DNA of 64,000 nt, from positions 3,720,001-3,784,000 of the forward strand of contig NC_079492.1 in NCBI RefSeq assembly GCF_020520425.1, in the 5' to 3' direction. Origin of the DNA: Spinacia oleracea (lineage: Eukaryota; Streptophyta; Magnoliopsida; Caryophyllales; Amaranthaceae). Shown in pieces: positions 1 through 11,900 of this stretch. Numbering within the stretch: the first letter of the stretch is position 1; every line of letters begins with the position of its first letter. Both the position numbers and the translations under genes were made by a program. The notes under the pieces were generated by a model. The model was given only the letters and a program-made list of their open reading frames with translations, searched no databases and was not told the origin of the DNA.

Positions 1-3000
1 TGCTTTGTTTGGATTTACTTATCCAAGCAGTTCACAGATATGTGGAAGACTTTCCAGCTGTATCTTAGAACATAGAAATTAATATTTTAATTTCCCACGC
101 AACAACTCATGGTCTCCAACCCATGTTGCCATTTCAAAACACGATGCTCTATAGCTCGTCCTTATCAATGGTTAACTCCAAAGGGTCTTGCTTGATCCTT
201 TGCCAGTGTTTATGCGTGTAGCATCAATATTTAGCATATCTTTATTTCCTTGAATCAAGAACTATTCCTATGTACCTTTTCAAGTACCATAAGTATTCTT
301 GATCTCAATCTAGTTGATCTTCACTTAGATCAATAGAGACTGGTATATGTTCGTCATGCCTAAAGTCATACGATACGTTTTTGGCGATCCTCATATTATA
401 TCATACATGATAAATTCTTTTGGAGAATAATTCCCAATTGAATTCTATTCATGTAACTTTAGCTTATCTAGTTTCAGTAGATACTAAATCCAGCTAAATT
501 CTTTGACATATAATATAGGTTAAGAATCTTATTTAGATCCTTTGATGTTTAACTTAGTAAATGCTTATACATAGTTCAAACATCCTTTACTTAGATTTAT
601 TCACATGGGTCGAATATCTCCAATGGAGACTTTCGTGTTTGATTTAGTAAATGCCATTTACTTAATCCAAAACAATATCATAAGATCTTTGTGAATAGAT
701 CTTAATACCCAGTATGTACTAAGTTTCGCCTTGGTCCGTCATTGATGAATAATCTCAAATCTAAGTATTTAGCATTTGAATGTTATTTCACAATAGAGAG
801 ATATGTGTGTGATACACATAGGACCAAATAAGTTTTTATGTACTCCCACTAAACTTCTTATACATCTATAAGAATCATGTACATTTTATGAAACTAAAAT
901 ATTTATTAGCTTCACTAAAATACAGTTCCAACTCCCAATTGCTTGCTTAAATCTGTACTTAGATTTTATAAGCTAGCTTTCTCTTTCAAGCATTTATTTG
1001 GATCCACAAATCCTATGACATACCATGTACATAGTTTATTCCAACATTTGATTGAGGAATACGTTTTGTCATCCAATTGCTATATGTACCAATATGCAAT
1101 CATTGCTTGAATTATAGACTTGAGCATTACGATTATGCATGAGGTTTCAACACAATTTACACCATGAATTTGCTTGTAACCTTTAGCAACTAATCTAGCT
1201 TTGTGTGTGAACACAATTCATGTTTGATGGTTTTTATCCTTAAAACAAACTTGCAACCAATAGGTGTGAAACTATTCTTGCAAATCAACAAAATTTCAAT
1301 TTTGTCATCAAAACATTGAGTATGTTTTATGGCCTCTAACCATTTAAAACATTTGAGTCTATATATGGCCTCTAACCTTTTTAGGGAATCTGGGTTTCGT
1401 CATAGCTTTCTTACAAGTCACAAACTCATTAATCTACATGATAATAGTTTGACTGCAAGTTGTAGGTTTCTTCACTATCTAATGGAAGAATCGCATAGCT
1501 TCAATGACCTGAACTCCATGTTTCTTCACTATCTAATAGAAGAATCTCATAGTTCCAGTGACTTGAACTCTATGCCTACTAGGGTATAGAACATCAAACA
1601 ATAGAATATCAAATAGCCACTTGAAAGTCCTTTGAATATTCTGTTCTCCTTGAAGCACTTGTAAAGTCTTCTAAGAGATGTCTATTCTTTAAAGCCACTT
1701 CTAAAGTCCTTAAAGAATAAGTTCGGATTTTCTGAAGCACTTCGAAAAGCCTCCGGAATGTCCGTTTATGTTTGTTGTTTGCCTCGAAAACTTTCGAGGT
1801 CTATTTTCTCCCACTTGTCATTTTGGAAACGAATCTCCAAAAGGACATTATTTCGAGCAAACAAACATTATGTTCTCAAAAATTTGTGGTAGAAACAATA
1901 CCCTTGTGTCTCATTTGAATAAATCACAATGAAACATATATCTATACTTGGGCCTTAGTTTGTTGAATAACAAACACTAAGCTCCCACTGAGTTTAGGAA
2001 CTCTTTAGATATATTATGAAAAGATATTCTGAAATTACTTTTCAATAGCTTTGACGAAATTGGTTTAGTTTGGTGGTAGTTGAGCATTTTGTTTTAGAAA
2101 TTATAGGAAAAGTCTTTATGATCCGTCATTGATCGAATCAAGTACTAATTGACTTCGATTATTCCAACTAAGATATGCCATATCTTATGGACCTAGATTG
2201 TGAAATTACAACACACAATCATTGATGATCATATTTGGTCTCAAGTAATCATCAACATGATCTAACCTAGATCTTTATGATTTCTTGCCAAGTGGATTTT
2301 ATACTTTTGAATCTTTGAACTAGCCAAACAGATTCAACTTATATCACATTTGAGTAAATAAACCTATATTCACTCAAATCCATGTGAAATAATAAAGTCA
2401 TAAAATCTTTCTTTAGCTTTGAATTCCATTGTCTAGGCGTTCTAACAATAGTTCATATCTTTTGTTACTTTCAGCAAGTAAGACTAGTAGTCTTAAAATG
2501 ATCTAGAAATCAATCAACTTTCAGAAGTCCATCAAAATAGGGCTTATGAATGTTAACTTGTTGATATGGTCTAAGCAACAATGCCAAAGATTTGTGGAAC
2601 TCAAATCAAGGGGTTGATTTGAACCTAGTAAAGTTCTTTAAAGAGTTGTTTGTTTTAATCAAGCATATTGACTCAACCTGTAATTGACCATTTCATTCAA
2701 ATAAACAAACAAACATTGTTTTTGTTTTTCTTGAATGTGAGTCTTTCTGTGTTTGAAGCAGAAATTTAGGTATGCTGATTATGGAACAAAATAGCCATTA
2801 AGTTCCAGCCTTGAAAGGAATTAAAACAAACTAGATGACCCTACAACTAATGTAGCATTGCCATGCTTCATTTCCCACTTGTAGGTCATTAGTGTATCCT
2901 AGCTTCCATTGTTTGAGTTATTACCGAAGTAAGAACCTCAAGCGGTATATGATACCAAGGAAGTTTGATTGCTAGGTCACTTCTCTTTAAACTTATAGGT

Positions 3001-4984
3001 AGAACCGGAATCGTAAATTCCTTTCATTTGTTCCTTTGTTTTCCTATTTCTTGTACCCTTTCTTATAGTCTTAAGAATTGAATTCTTTAGTGTTGACTTT
3101 TATACTTTGTTAGACATGTCCAATGTCACCCCAACAAGGTTCTTTACCATTTATGTTGAATATTTTGTTTCAACTAGATGATCTTACCAGAAGCTTCTAA
3201 AGTTCTCTAAGCATCGATCTATTCGAATGTCTAGGGACTAGACTCATTCGAGAATTAAATGGAAAAAGATATTAGGTTGTTAACCATTGGTAAAGCTGAG
3301 CGTGTTAAACTCAATGCTTCATGATCTCAAAACTACAGTGTATTTTGAATTCACAAGCACCAATTGGTTTGCCATTCGATTTTGATATTCGAAAACAACC
3401 ATAAAAGTCGCTATAAGAAACGTACATTTTAAATTGCTCACTTTCTCTCTTTTCCGTGAATCGTTCTTGGATTCACTACCAATCGAGGAAATTTACTGTT
3501 ACCTTTCTAAAAGGATTTATTGCAGTGCAAGATATTTAATTATAAACAATAATTAAAACATACATTGAAGCATGCAAAGTCTAAACATTTATCATGAATA
3601 ATAACTTGAAAATTAAAGCAACCATGCAATTCAAACAAGTTATTAGCATTTTATTCGATTTTATTGTTCCGGCAGGTGTGAATAAAATGATTCCAAGATC
3701 CTAAAATCATTGAAGAACTAAGCACAGTTTGTCGACTTAATCCTAAAACATCTTAGGTAAGCAAAAGCCTTTTGCTAATAGTCTAGAAACTACTCTTGGT
3801 TGATAGGTACGTCTAAGAACTTATTAGGTAAACCTATCGATTTTGCCACGACATAAAAGGACTCCTTACTTATATCGTTGAGTTTCACCAAAACTAACAT
3901 GTACTCACAATTATTTGTGTACCTTGCCCCTTTAGGACCAATAAGTAACACCTCGCTGAGCGAAAACTATTACTAGATTGATGTAAAGGATATCCAAGCA
4001 AGTGTATATTTTGGCATGGCACCTTTTAACTCAATTTTTAAGTTTGGAACTTAAGGCTCTTACTATGTTGGTTAGATTTTAAGTGAACTAAAATCCTTAA
4101 TCATGCAACATAATCAAGCTTTTGATCTCATGCATTTTAAGACATATTTAAAACAATAAATAACTTAAAACATGCATAAGATATTTGTGATCTAGTATGG
4201 CCCGACTTCATCTTGAAGCTTTGACTTCAAAGTTCGTCTTGAAAATCTCCGTGGGAGGCACCATTTTCTTCAAATAGGATAAGCTATAACTAATTACAAC
4301 TATTTGATGGTTCGCAGACCATATTTGAATTGAAAAATAACTTTGGTACTTTAGACCAATTACATTCAAATTAATGGCACGCAGACCATATTTTCTATCC
4401 TATTTGGGCCATACTAGTCACTTCATAACCTGCAAAACAGTACATATACAATATATACCATTCACCCATTCATTATCATGAATGGCCCACATAGCTGGTT
4501 AGTAAAACACATTATGCATCACGTAAACATTTGCAGCAATTAATCAAGGGCACCAATAATCTACCAATTATTCAGTCCTTATTAATTCTAATCAAGTTGT
4601 TTTAACCTTAAGGATTTGTAGACCTAATCAAGAGTTTATGACTAAAAAGCGCTCCCACTTAAACCAATAAATTCATATGCTTTACCAATTTTAAACATAA
4701 AAATGTATTTCTAGTCCAACCGGAAACATACAAATTTAATTAAAATTTAAAGCTCATATCAATTTATAATTGAATCCAAAAATTTAATTTAATTTCAGTC
4801 GTATTTAAATTAATTCATGATTTTAATTTTAGTAAAATAATTAGAATAAATAACATTTATTATAATTATAATATTCAAAATTAAAATCCAAGAAAATAAT
4901 TCAAATTATTAATTTTAAAATCAATTAAAATTACGTGAACTGAAATTTTCAAATTAAACATTCAAAACGATCTAATCGTAACGC

Positions 4985-5645
4985 AAACACCCTACGCGTT
5001 GCACGCCCATGGGCTGTACGCACACAGCCATTGCTGGCCATGTGCGCGCAGCCCATGCGCTCGTCGCATAGCTGCTGCTTCCCTATCGCAAGCCTCCGCA
5101 CGCATTGGTGCTCGCTGCGCGCGCCAGCGCTCATCGCACGCGAGCTATCGCTCGCAGTGCGCGCGCGCGACATCGCTCGCTGGGCGCGCGACATCGCTCA
5201 CTGGGCGCGCGAGCCATCGCTTGCTGGGCGCGCGAGCCATCGCTCGCTGGGCGCGCGACATCGCTCGTTGGGCGCGCGACATCGCTCGCTGTGCGCGCGA
5301 GCCATCGCTCGCTGGGGCGCGACATCGCTCGCTGGGCGGGCGACATCGCGCGCTGTGCGTGCGAGTAATGCTGGGCGCAGCGCTCGTGGCACGCGAGCTT
5401 GCGCTCGCTGCGCGCGAGGTTGCGCGCTCTTGTGCGAGGCAGCGCGCGTTGTGGCGCAGCTCGCTTGCTGCCCACACGCGACTGCCTTGGCTCGCCCTTC
5501 GCCTATGCCCATTCGTTTATTGCTCGTGGCACACGACACAAGGCAGGGCTGCTGCCTTGTGCTCGTGCACTACGCCCTTGCTCATTGCATTCGTGCCGCA
5601 CGGGCGACGAGCTCCCTTGCTCGTCGTCGCATGCCCGCATTATAC
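4985..5645. repeat. GC-rich tandem array in copia leader
   Basis: An abrupt GC-rich island lies inside AT-rich element DNA. Its core, about 5160-5360, is nine or so tandem units of 21-24 bp, each built on 'GCGCGCGA(GC)CATCGCTCGCTGG' with small length changes. The flanks contain looser versions of the same words. Stop codons are rare in such GC-rich sequence, so long open frames appear on both strands here. They are composition artefacts rather than genes. The array lies between the decayed coding part and the PBS, in the untranslated leader of the minus-strand element. Confidence 0.85.
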
Positions 5646-6419
5646 AACACCCCTTAAGGGTAACACGAAGCGTCCATTGCTTCGTGCGTGCAAGTTATAT
5701 GAACGAATCGCATAAAATTTAAAAATTTATATTTAAAATTAATGACAAATTAATAAATAATATTAATTTCATAATTTTAGGGCGAAAAATCGAAAATTTA
5801 TTATCCAATTGATTTCCGATTGATATGGATTCAAGTCTAGGTCATAAAAATTTAAAATTTATCGTAAATTTACAATTTTTATGGTGGTTTTTAATCATAG
5901 GTTTCTAATTAAATTACAATTAATTATGAAAATCAAATTAATTCTAAATTATTCTAATTTTCAACAAATTAATCATAATTACAAATTAGATTGCATAATT
6001 AACAAGACTAGGCATTCAAACTTGTTAAACATATGCAGTAGGTCAATCAAAAATTCAAGATTTATCAACAAGAATCGCAAATATTTAATTTAACATCTTA
6101 AATTTACGAAATTTTGCATTCGAAAAACTAAAACCTTCGAAAAGTCATAGTTAGGCTTCGAATTTGAGAATTCTGGGTTCGGCAGAAAAATACTATTTTT
6201 GTCAAAATTTTAGAATGCCTTTTACATGCGGAATTGACACAAAAATCACTCAATTCGGATGAGTAACGAAGAAACTGCCGAAAAACTGCGTACGTATAAT
6301 TAAATAAACGCAATTTGCAATTAATTAACAATTACGAAAATTAATCACCCCTTTTAATTCTTGCAAATTTGTAATATTTAACCATGTTCATGCAATTTAG
6401 ATTATGAAAATAATAAGGG
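5646..6419 (-). other. AT-rich copia 5' untranslated leader
   Basis: This AT-rich stretch has no coding signal and joins the GC-rich array to the primer-binding site. In the element's own orientation it lies immediately downstream of the LTR and PBS, so it is leader RNA sequence. The small ORFs in it look random. Confidence 0.5.
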
Positions 6420-6433
6420 GCTCGTGATACCAC
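6420..6433 (-). other. Copia primer-binding site
   Basis: On the minus strand the sequence just inside the LTR reads GTGGTATCACGAGC. It contains TGGTATCA, the complement of the initiator methionine tRNA 3' end used by plant copia elements to prime reverse transcription. It abuts the terminal CA of the LTR, which fixes the element's orientation. Confidence 0.8.
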
Positions 6434-7714
6434 TGTTAGGTTATGATTCATATGACAGTTCATAAATCATGCGGAAAAACCATAAAGCCAGGAAACATAT
6501 TATTTACACATAATCATTTAGCATAGTTTAGATGCATACTCTTTGTTGCGTGCCTTCCCTAGCTGCGCCCGAACCGAACAAGAACAAGTCTTTATGACTC
6601 CAAGTGTCGTCCCTCCGTAGATAGTCCACAGCACGTCCGGATCCGCCTTAAGATTGACTAACTAGAATCGCCCTTAAGGTTCTAATATTTTCGGTTTAGG
6701 TAGGCAAGAATATTGGCTGATTTTTCTGCTTGAAAATCTTAGTTTTGAATACTTAAAACTTGTGTATAAATAATGACCCCTATGCCTTTATTTATAGAGT
6801 TATGGAAAAGGAATCGTAATCCTAGTAGGATACGAATTAATTGAAATTAGAATCCTACATGAATTCTATTTAATTAATTTATCCAATTAGGAATAGGAAT
6901 TTAATCATACACTAACTCTTGTAGATTTAGGAATCACGCATGAGCACAAACTCACACACACACGGTAGCCACAAGGGCTGCCCATGCGCGTGCGAGCAGC
7001 AGCCCACGCATCGCGGCCCACGCATCTGTGGCCTTGGCGCGCGCTGGGCCTGCCTTGCGGTAGGCCTGGGCGCTGCCTTGGCTGGGCTTGTGGCGCGCGT
7101 GCTTGCTGGGCGATGGCCCGGCTTCGTGCTGGGCCTTCGTCCGGCAGGACTCGTCCGATGCTAATTCGTACGATATGCTTCCGATTAAATTTCCAGTTCC
7201 GGAATTTATTTCCGATACGAACAATATTTAATATTTCCGATTCCGGAATTTATTTCCGTTTCGAACAAATATTTCCTTTTCCAATAATATTTTCCGATAC
7301 GTACCATGTTTCCGTTTCCGGCAACATCTACGACTTGGATAATATTCATATTTCCGATACGATCCATATTTCCGTTTCCGGCAATATCATCGTTTCCGGA
7401 GTATTCATTTCTTGCCTGTGACGATCTTAGCTCCCACTGAAACCAAGATCCGTCGATTCCGAATATTCATAGATGGAGTATTTAATGCCATTAAATACTT
7501 GATCCGTTTACGTACTATTTGTGTGACCCTACGGGTTCAGTCAAGAGTAAGCTGTGGATTAATATCATTAATTCCACTTGAACTGAAGCGGCCTCTAGCT
7601 AGGCATTCAGCTCACTTGATCTCACTGAATTATTAACTTGTTAATTAATACTGAACCGCATTTATTAGACTTAACATAGAATGCATACTTGGACCAAGGG
7701 CATTATTTCCTTCA
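6434..7714 (-). repeat. Copia long terminal repeat (5' LTR)
   Basis: A 1281-bp LTR in minus orientation begins TGAAGGAAATAATGCCC at 7714 and ends CCTAACA at 6434, giving canonical TG...CA ends. It is followed by the PBS. The promoter-proximal half holds short repeats of the word ATTTCCG (about 7160-7400). A GC-rich block with repeated 'GCTGGGC' words lies at about 6965-7160. A run of five T follows the outer end, so the target-site duplication would be TTTTT, but the partner end is outside the window. The LTR is named from structure alone. I cannot say which copia lineage it belongs to, though the long leader and long LTR would fit a Sirevirus-like or derivative element. Confidence 0.75.
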
Positions 7715-8759
7715 TTTTTTACCCCAAAATTTTTTTAACATAAAATCGATTACCAACGAAGATTTGGGACAAAAAAGGGGACAAATCAAGAGGGGATCTG
7801 ATCGGAATGTGGTTCCGTTTATAATTGAAGAACAAATTTTTGCGAAAAACACAAAGATCTGAGAGATCTCACCAAGAAACACGAAGAACAGAGGCGGAAA
7901 ACCTTTGGGTTTTGAAGAAACAGAGAGTTTTTTTGAGGAGAGAGAGGGAGAAAACATAGAGAGAGAAAGGAATCCGGAGAGAATGAGGGAGAGAGAGGGG
8001 TGAAAGGGACGGCTAAATATGAGAGAGGGAAGGATAGTGACATTAGGGTTTAATGAATTAAATAAGGGGGTTGGGTGGGTTAAATGAATTAAATAAAGAT
8101 TTTGGGAATTAGAAAATCATTTAATATTATGGTTGAGGAAATTTAAGTGGAGAATCTTTAGGTATTATGGTAATTAGATAGAAGTGTAAGGGTATTTTAG
8201 GATAAAATGTATGTCCAAAAATAAAAACGGATACAACAAAAAGAAACGCTTAAAATGGAAACGGATACATCAAAAAGAAATGGAGGGAGTAGCATTTTAA
8301 ATATGCATTATTAGATGAATAAATTTAAATGAGTATGTTAAAAATGTTATAAATATGCAGTAGTTTGGGAGATATTCAATTGAATATTTTGCGAAAAAAT
8401 TTCTCAAAATCCGTGTGTGTACGGGATTTAATCTAGTAATTTCCTAACTTTGGGTTTACTCCAAAATATGAAATATCTCTTTGGGCTTAAAGGTTGCATT
8501 AGAAAAATCATCAGAGTTATTTCTTAGCCCAGCCCAGTACATTGTTTTGTTATTGGCCCAACATTCTGCAAGGCCGATTCAAACGTTTACTCATGTCACC
8601 GACACTCACCAAGTTATCATTACGAATTTACGATTAAAGTTATTTAGCAATATAAAATAAGCATGTTTATTCGGCAGGCCGAGTTAGATTGATGTGGGTT
8701 AATAATTGGTCGAATCAATAGTTTCTAATAATCAATGGTTTCCTTTTTTTTAAATACTA
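7715..8759. other. Non-coding; GA-rich tract and MITE fragment
   Basis: No gene is visible. A purine-rich stretch (about 7900-8010, GAGAGA-type) reads as short spurious ORFs on the other strand. Around 8215-8290 the word AAACGGATACA(A/T)CAAAAAGAAA occurs twice and ends in GGAGGGAGTA, which is the inner end of a Stowaway-like terminal inverted repeat. The matching left end is missing, so it is a fragment. The remainder, 8300-8759, shows nothing I recognise. Confidence 0.5.
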
Positions 8760-8919
8760 CTCTATCCGTCCCGGAATACTCCCACCGCTATCCTTATGAA
8801 GTCGTTTCGGAATACTTGCATCATTTCTATAAATGACATATTTTTCTAAATTTATATTGTTTCTTTCACTTATCTAAGACCCCGCTTGTATTTTTTTTTG
8901 ACGGGAAAAGCTCTGTGGC

Positions 8920-11900
8920 TTATGAGTTCATTGAATCTTTGTCCTCCAAAACGAGTGGAGCAATGTGTGGTGGGCACTCATCTAGCCAGACTAGTGCTTC
9001 CTCGAAAGATAGGGAAGCCTTAGCCATGGTGTGTGCCACCATGTTACAAGATCGTTTAGCAAAATGAAAGGTACATTTAATGAATTTGCTGGCTAATGCT
9101 AAGATATCGTTTACAACCACCTGAGTGACTGTCTGCTCCTTGCATTTCTCTTGTAACATTCTGCTTAAATTCAAAGAATCAGTCTCCAACATTATGCTCC
9201 TGTATCCAGCATCATAGGCAAAGCGCATACTGACCCGTGCTGCCATGGCTTCTGCGTGCAATGGTGTTGCTGCACCCTCCATCTTACTTCCAGCTGTCAT
9301 TACCACATCTCCAACATGATCACGAATCACCATCCCCATCCCCACCGTATTTCCTTCTAGAGCTGCATCCGTATTCATCTTCCATCTGCCCACATCTGGT
9401 GGTCTCCATACATTCTCCATCCCTGTGCTACCGGCTCCCTGTTGGGGTGTAATTCTGGCATTCTCAGCTTCGTACTCGCCAATTAGTCTCATGGTTCTGT
9501 CGTACAACAGCTTCTCATTTGTTTTTTTCCTTTCAAACACCCACATGTTTCGGGCATTCCAGTTTTGCCATAGGAACATCATGGCCATGTCCCATGCTCT
9601 ATCCTCTACACACTTTTCAGAAAACTCAATGCACCATTCCAGGAAGCTACCTTGCCATTCTCTCACTTCGAGCCGCAATGGAGAAAGTCTCCATAGGGTT
9701 TTGGTTTCCCTGCATAGGAGGGCCATGTGTACTGTAGTTTCTGTTGCCTCACCACACCTTGGGCAAATGCGGTCGACTGGGATCCCGCGTTTGGCAAGTG
9801 TTGCCATGGTTGGTAACCCCTCCTTTGCGGCTCTCCAGACCAAGTTCTTCACCTTTGAGGGGACTTCAGCTCGCCATATTCTCTTCCACAGGCTCTTGTG
9901 ACATTCATTCGTAGAGGATCCTTCTCCACCACTCTCCTTTTGCATCACCATATGATAGGCACTACGGACTGTGAACTCACCATTTTTTGTATGGACCCAA
10001 GAGACAAAATCAGGTTGGTCACTTTCCCCACACGATACTCTCTGTATTGCTTCAACTTCCTCATTGGATAGATACTCACTGAGAGCATTGGTGTTCCACC
10101 CTTCTCCGTTCTCATTACGCCATTCATACGCCGTGCTCCTTGCCATCTCATTGTTTGGGGGAGGGGATTGAACACGCCCCCCTGGTAGAGTAGGGATCCA
10201 AACATCTCCCCATAACCTGACACTTCTACCATCCCCAATTATCCACTTAGCACCTTCCTGTACTACTTCCCTAGCCGACAGAATTGAGCGCCAAGTGAAG
10301 CTCGAATTCGTGGCTACTTTTGCTTCCCAAATAGACGTTCTAGGGAAATATTTACCTTTCAGGACCCTTGCAGCAAATGAATGTGGTGTTGTGACAAGTC
10401 TCCATACTTGCTTGGCTAGCAAGGCAGTATTAAATGCCCTTAAGTCTCGCATCCCAATTCCCCCAGTTGACTTCGGTTGGCACATTTTGCTCCAGCTTAT
10501 CATTGCTAGCTTCCTTTCATTGCCTTTTTGTCCCCACCAGAAATTTCTACACATTGAGTTCAAATTGCTAACCACACCTTCTGGTATCTTGAAACATTGC
10601 ATAGCGTATATAGGGATAGCTTGTGCCACAGTTTTAAGAAGAATTTCCCTTCCGGCCCTTGATAGACTACGCTCCTTCCATCCTTTGATCTTCCTCCTCA
10701 CTCGGTCTTCGATCACCTGGAAAACAACTTTCTTAGACCTCCCAATGTAGGTTGGGAGCCCAAGATATTTTTCGTGCTCCTTTACCGCCATAAAGTTTAA
10801 CTTCGATTGAAGGGTATTCTGCATATTTGTGCTAACATTACGGCTAAAAGAAACTTCCGATTTTTCCAAGTTAATCTTCTGACCTGAGGCTATTTCATAA
10901 GATGTAAGGATATCCAGTATAGCCTCCGCCTCCGATTCGCTAGCCCGTGTAAATAACAAGCTATCATCTGCAAAGAAGAGGTGAGATATCGTCGGGACAT
11001 GTCTGGCAATTTTTGCACCATGGATTATATTTCGCGTTTCAGCATCTCTAAGTAGTGCCGAGAGGCCTTCCGCACATAGAAGGAAGAGAAAAGGTGAGAT
11101 TGGGTCGCCCTGTCGAAGCCCTCTAGTAGGTATGAAACTCTGGGACGGGAAGCCATTGAATAACAGTGAGTACGAGACTGAGGATATGCACTTCATTATC
11201 AGGTCCACAAACCCCGTATCATAACCAAGTTTCAGCATCATCCCTTTAACGAACCCCCATTCCACTCTGTCGTATGCTTTGCTCATATCTAGCTTCATTG
11301 CCATGTAGCCCTTGGCCCCCTTCTTCTTTTTCCGTAGGTAATGAAACATCTCATGTGCGACCAGAACGTTATCAGTAATAAGTCGTCCCGGGACGAAGGC
11401 ACTCTGGGATTCACTAATTACATCGGGCAAGGTAGCTTTGAGTCTATTTGACAGCACTTTCGAGACCATTTTGTACAACACATTGCATAAACTAATCGGT
11501 CGGTAGTCCTTCGTAGATTCACAGACTTTCTTTTTTGGAATGAGAACAATGTATGTGTAATTGATTTGTTCGATCGGTGCTCCATTATTCAGAATATCTA
11601 GCACATACGCAACTATATCCTCCCCTACAATCCCCCAAAACTTCTTGTAAAATAAAGCGGGCATTCCATCCGGTCCCGGGGCCTTTGTGGGGTGCATTTG
11701 CTTCAAAGCCATGATTACTTCCTCCCTTGTGTACGTAGCCGTGAGGTCAACATTCATTTCTGCAGTTACTCTTCTTTGGACTTTCTCAAGTACTAAGTCC
11801 ATTTTGTTGCCTCCACTGGATTCGAACAAAGTGCTGAAATAGGAGACAAATACTGCTTCCACTTCCTCCTTATCATCTCTCCATGTTCCCCCACCATCAA

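Larger units (their letters stand above)
1..6419 (-). mobile_element. Decayed Ty1/copia internal region
   Basis: This is the interior of a copia retrotransposon read on the minus strand, between its LTR at 6434-7714 and the left edge of the window. The reading frame is destroyed, but minus-strand translation still gives reverse-transcriptase fragments. Near 1330-1345 there is W-L-E-A-I. Near 1255-1295 there is PIGCKFVLRIKT, matching the usual copia 'PIGCKWVFKxK' start of RT. Near 675-735 there is YILGIKIYSQRS, matching the copia 'YILGIKIYRDRS' stretch. Many stops and frameshifts lie between them. I could not recognise gag, protease or integrase reliably in 1400-4900. No ORF longer than 86 codons occurs before 4949, so the element is dead as a protein source. 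The distal LTR lies outside the window. The copia assignment is firm; exact domain limits are not. Confidence 0.72.

Noticed and set aside
1329..1589. 86-codon plus-strand frame with an internal repeat (HYL.EESHS)
   Set aside because: It runs antisense to decayed copia pol and contains no recognised domain; the repeat is a short local duplication.
4949..5722. Long overlapping frames up to 238 codons on both strands
   Set aside because: They lie in a GC-rich 21-24-bp tandem array where stops are rare. The peptides are Arg/Ala/Ser repeats with no domain.
7712..8043. Minus-strand frames rich in Ser/Leu/Pro/Phe
   Set aside because: They are the complement of a purine-rich low-complexity tract.
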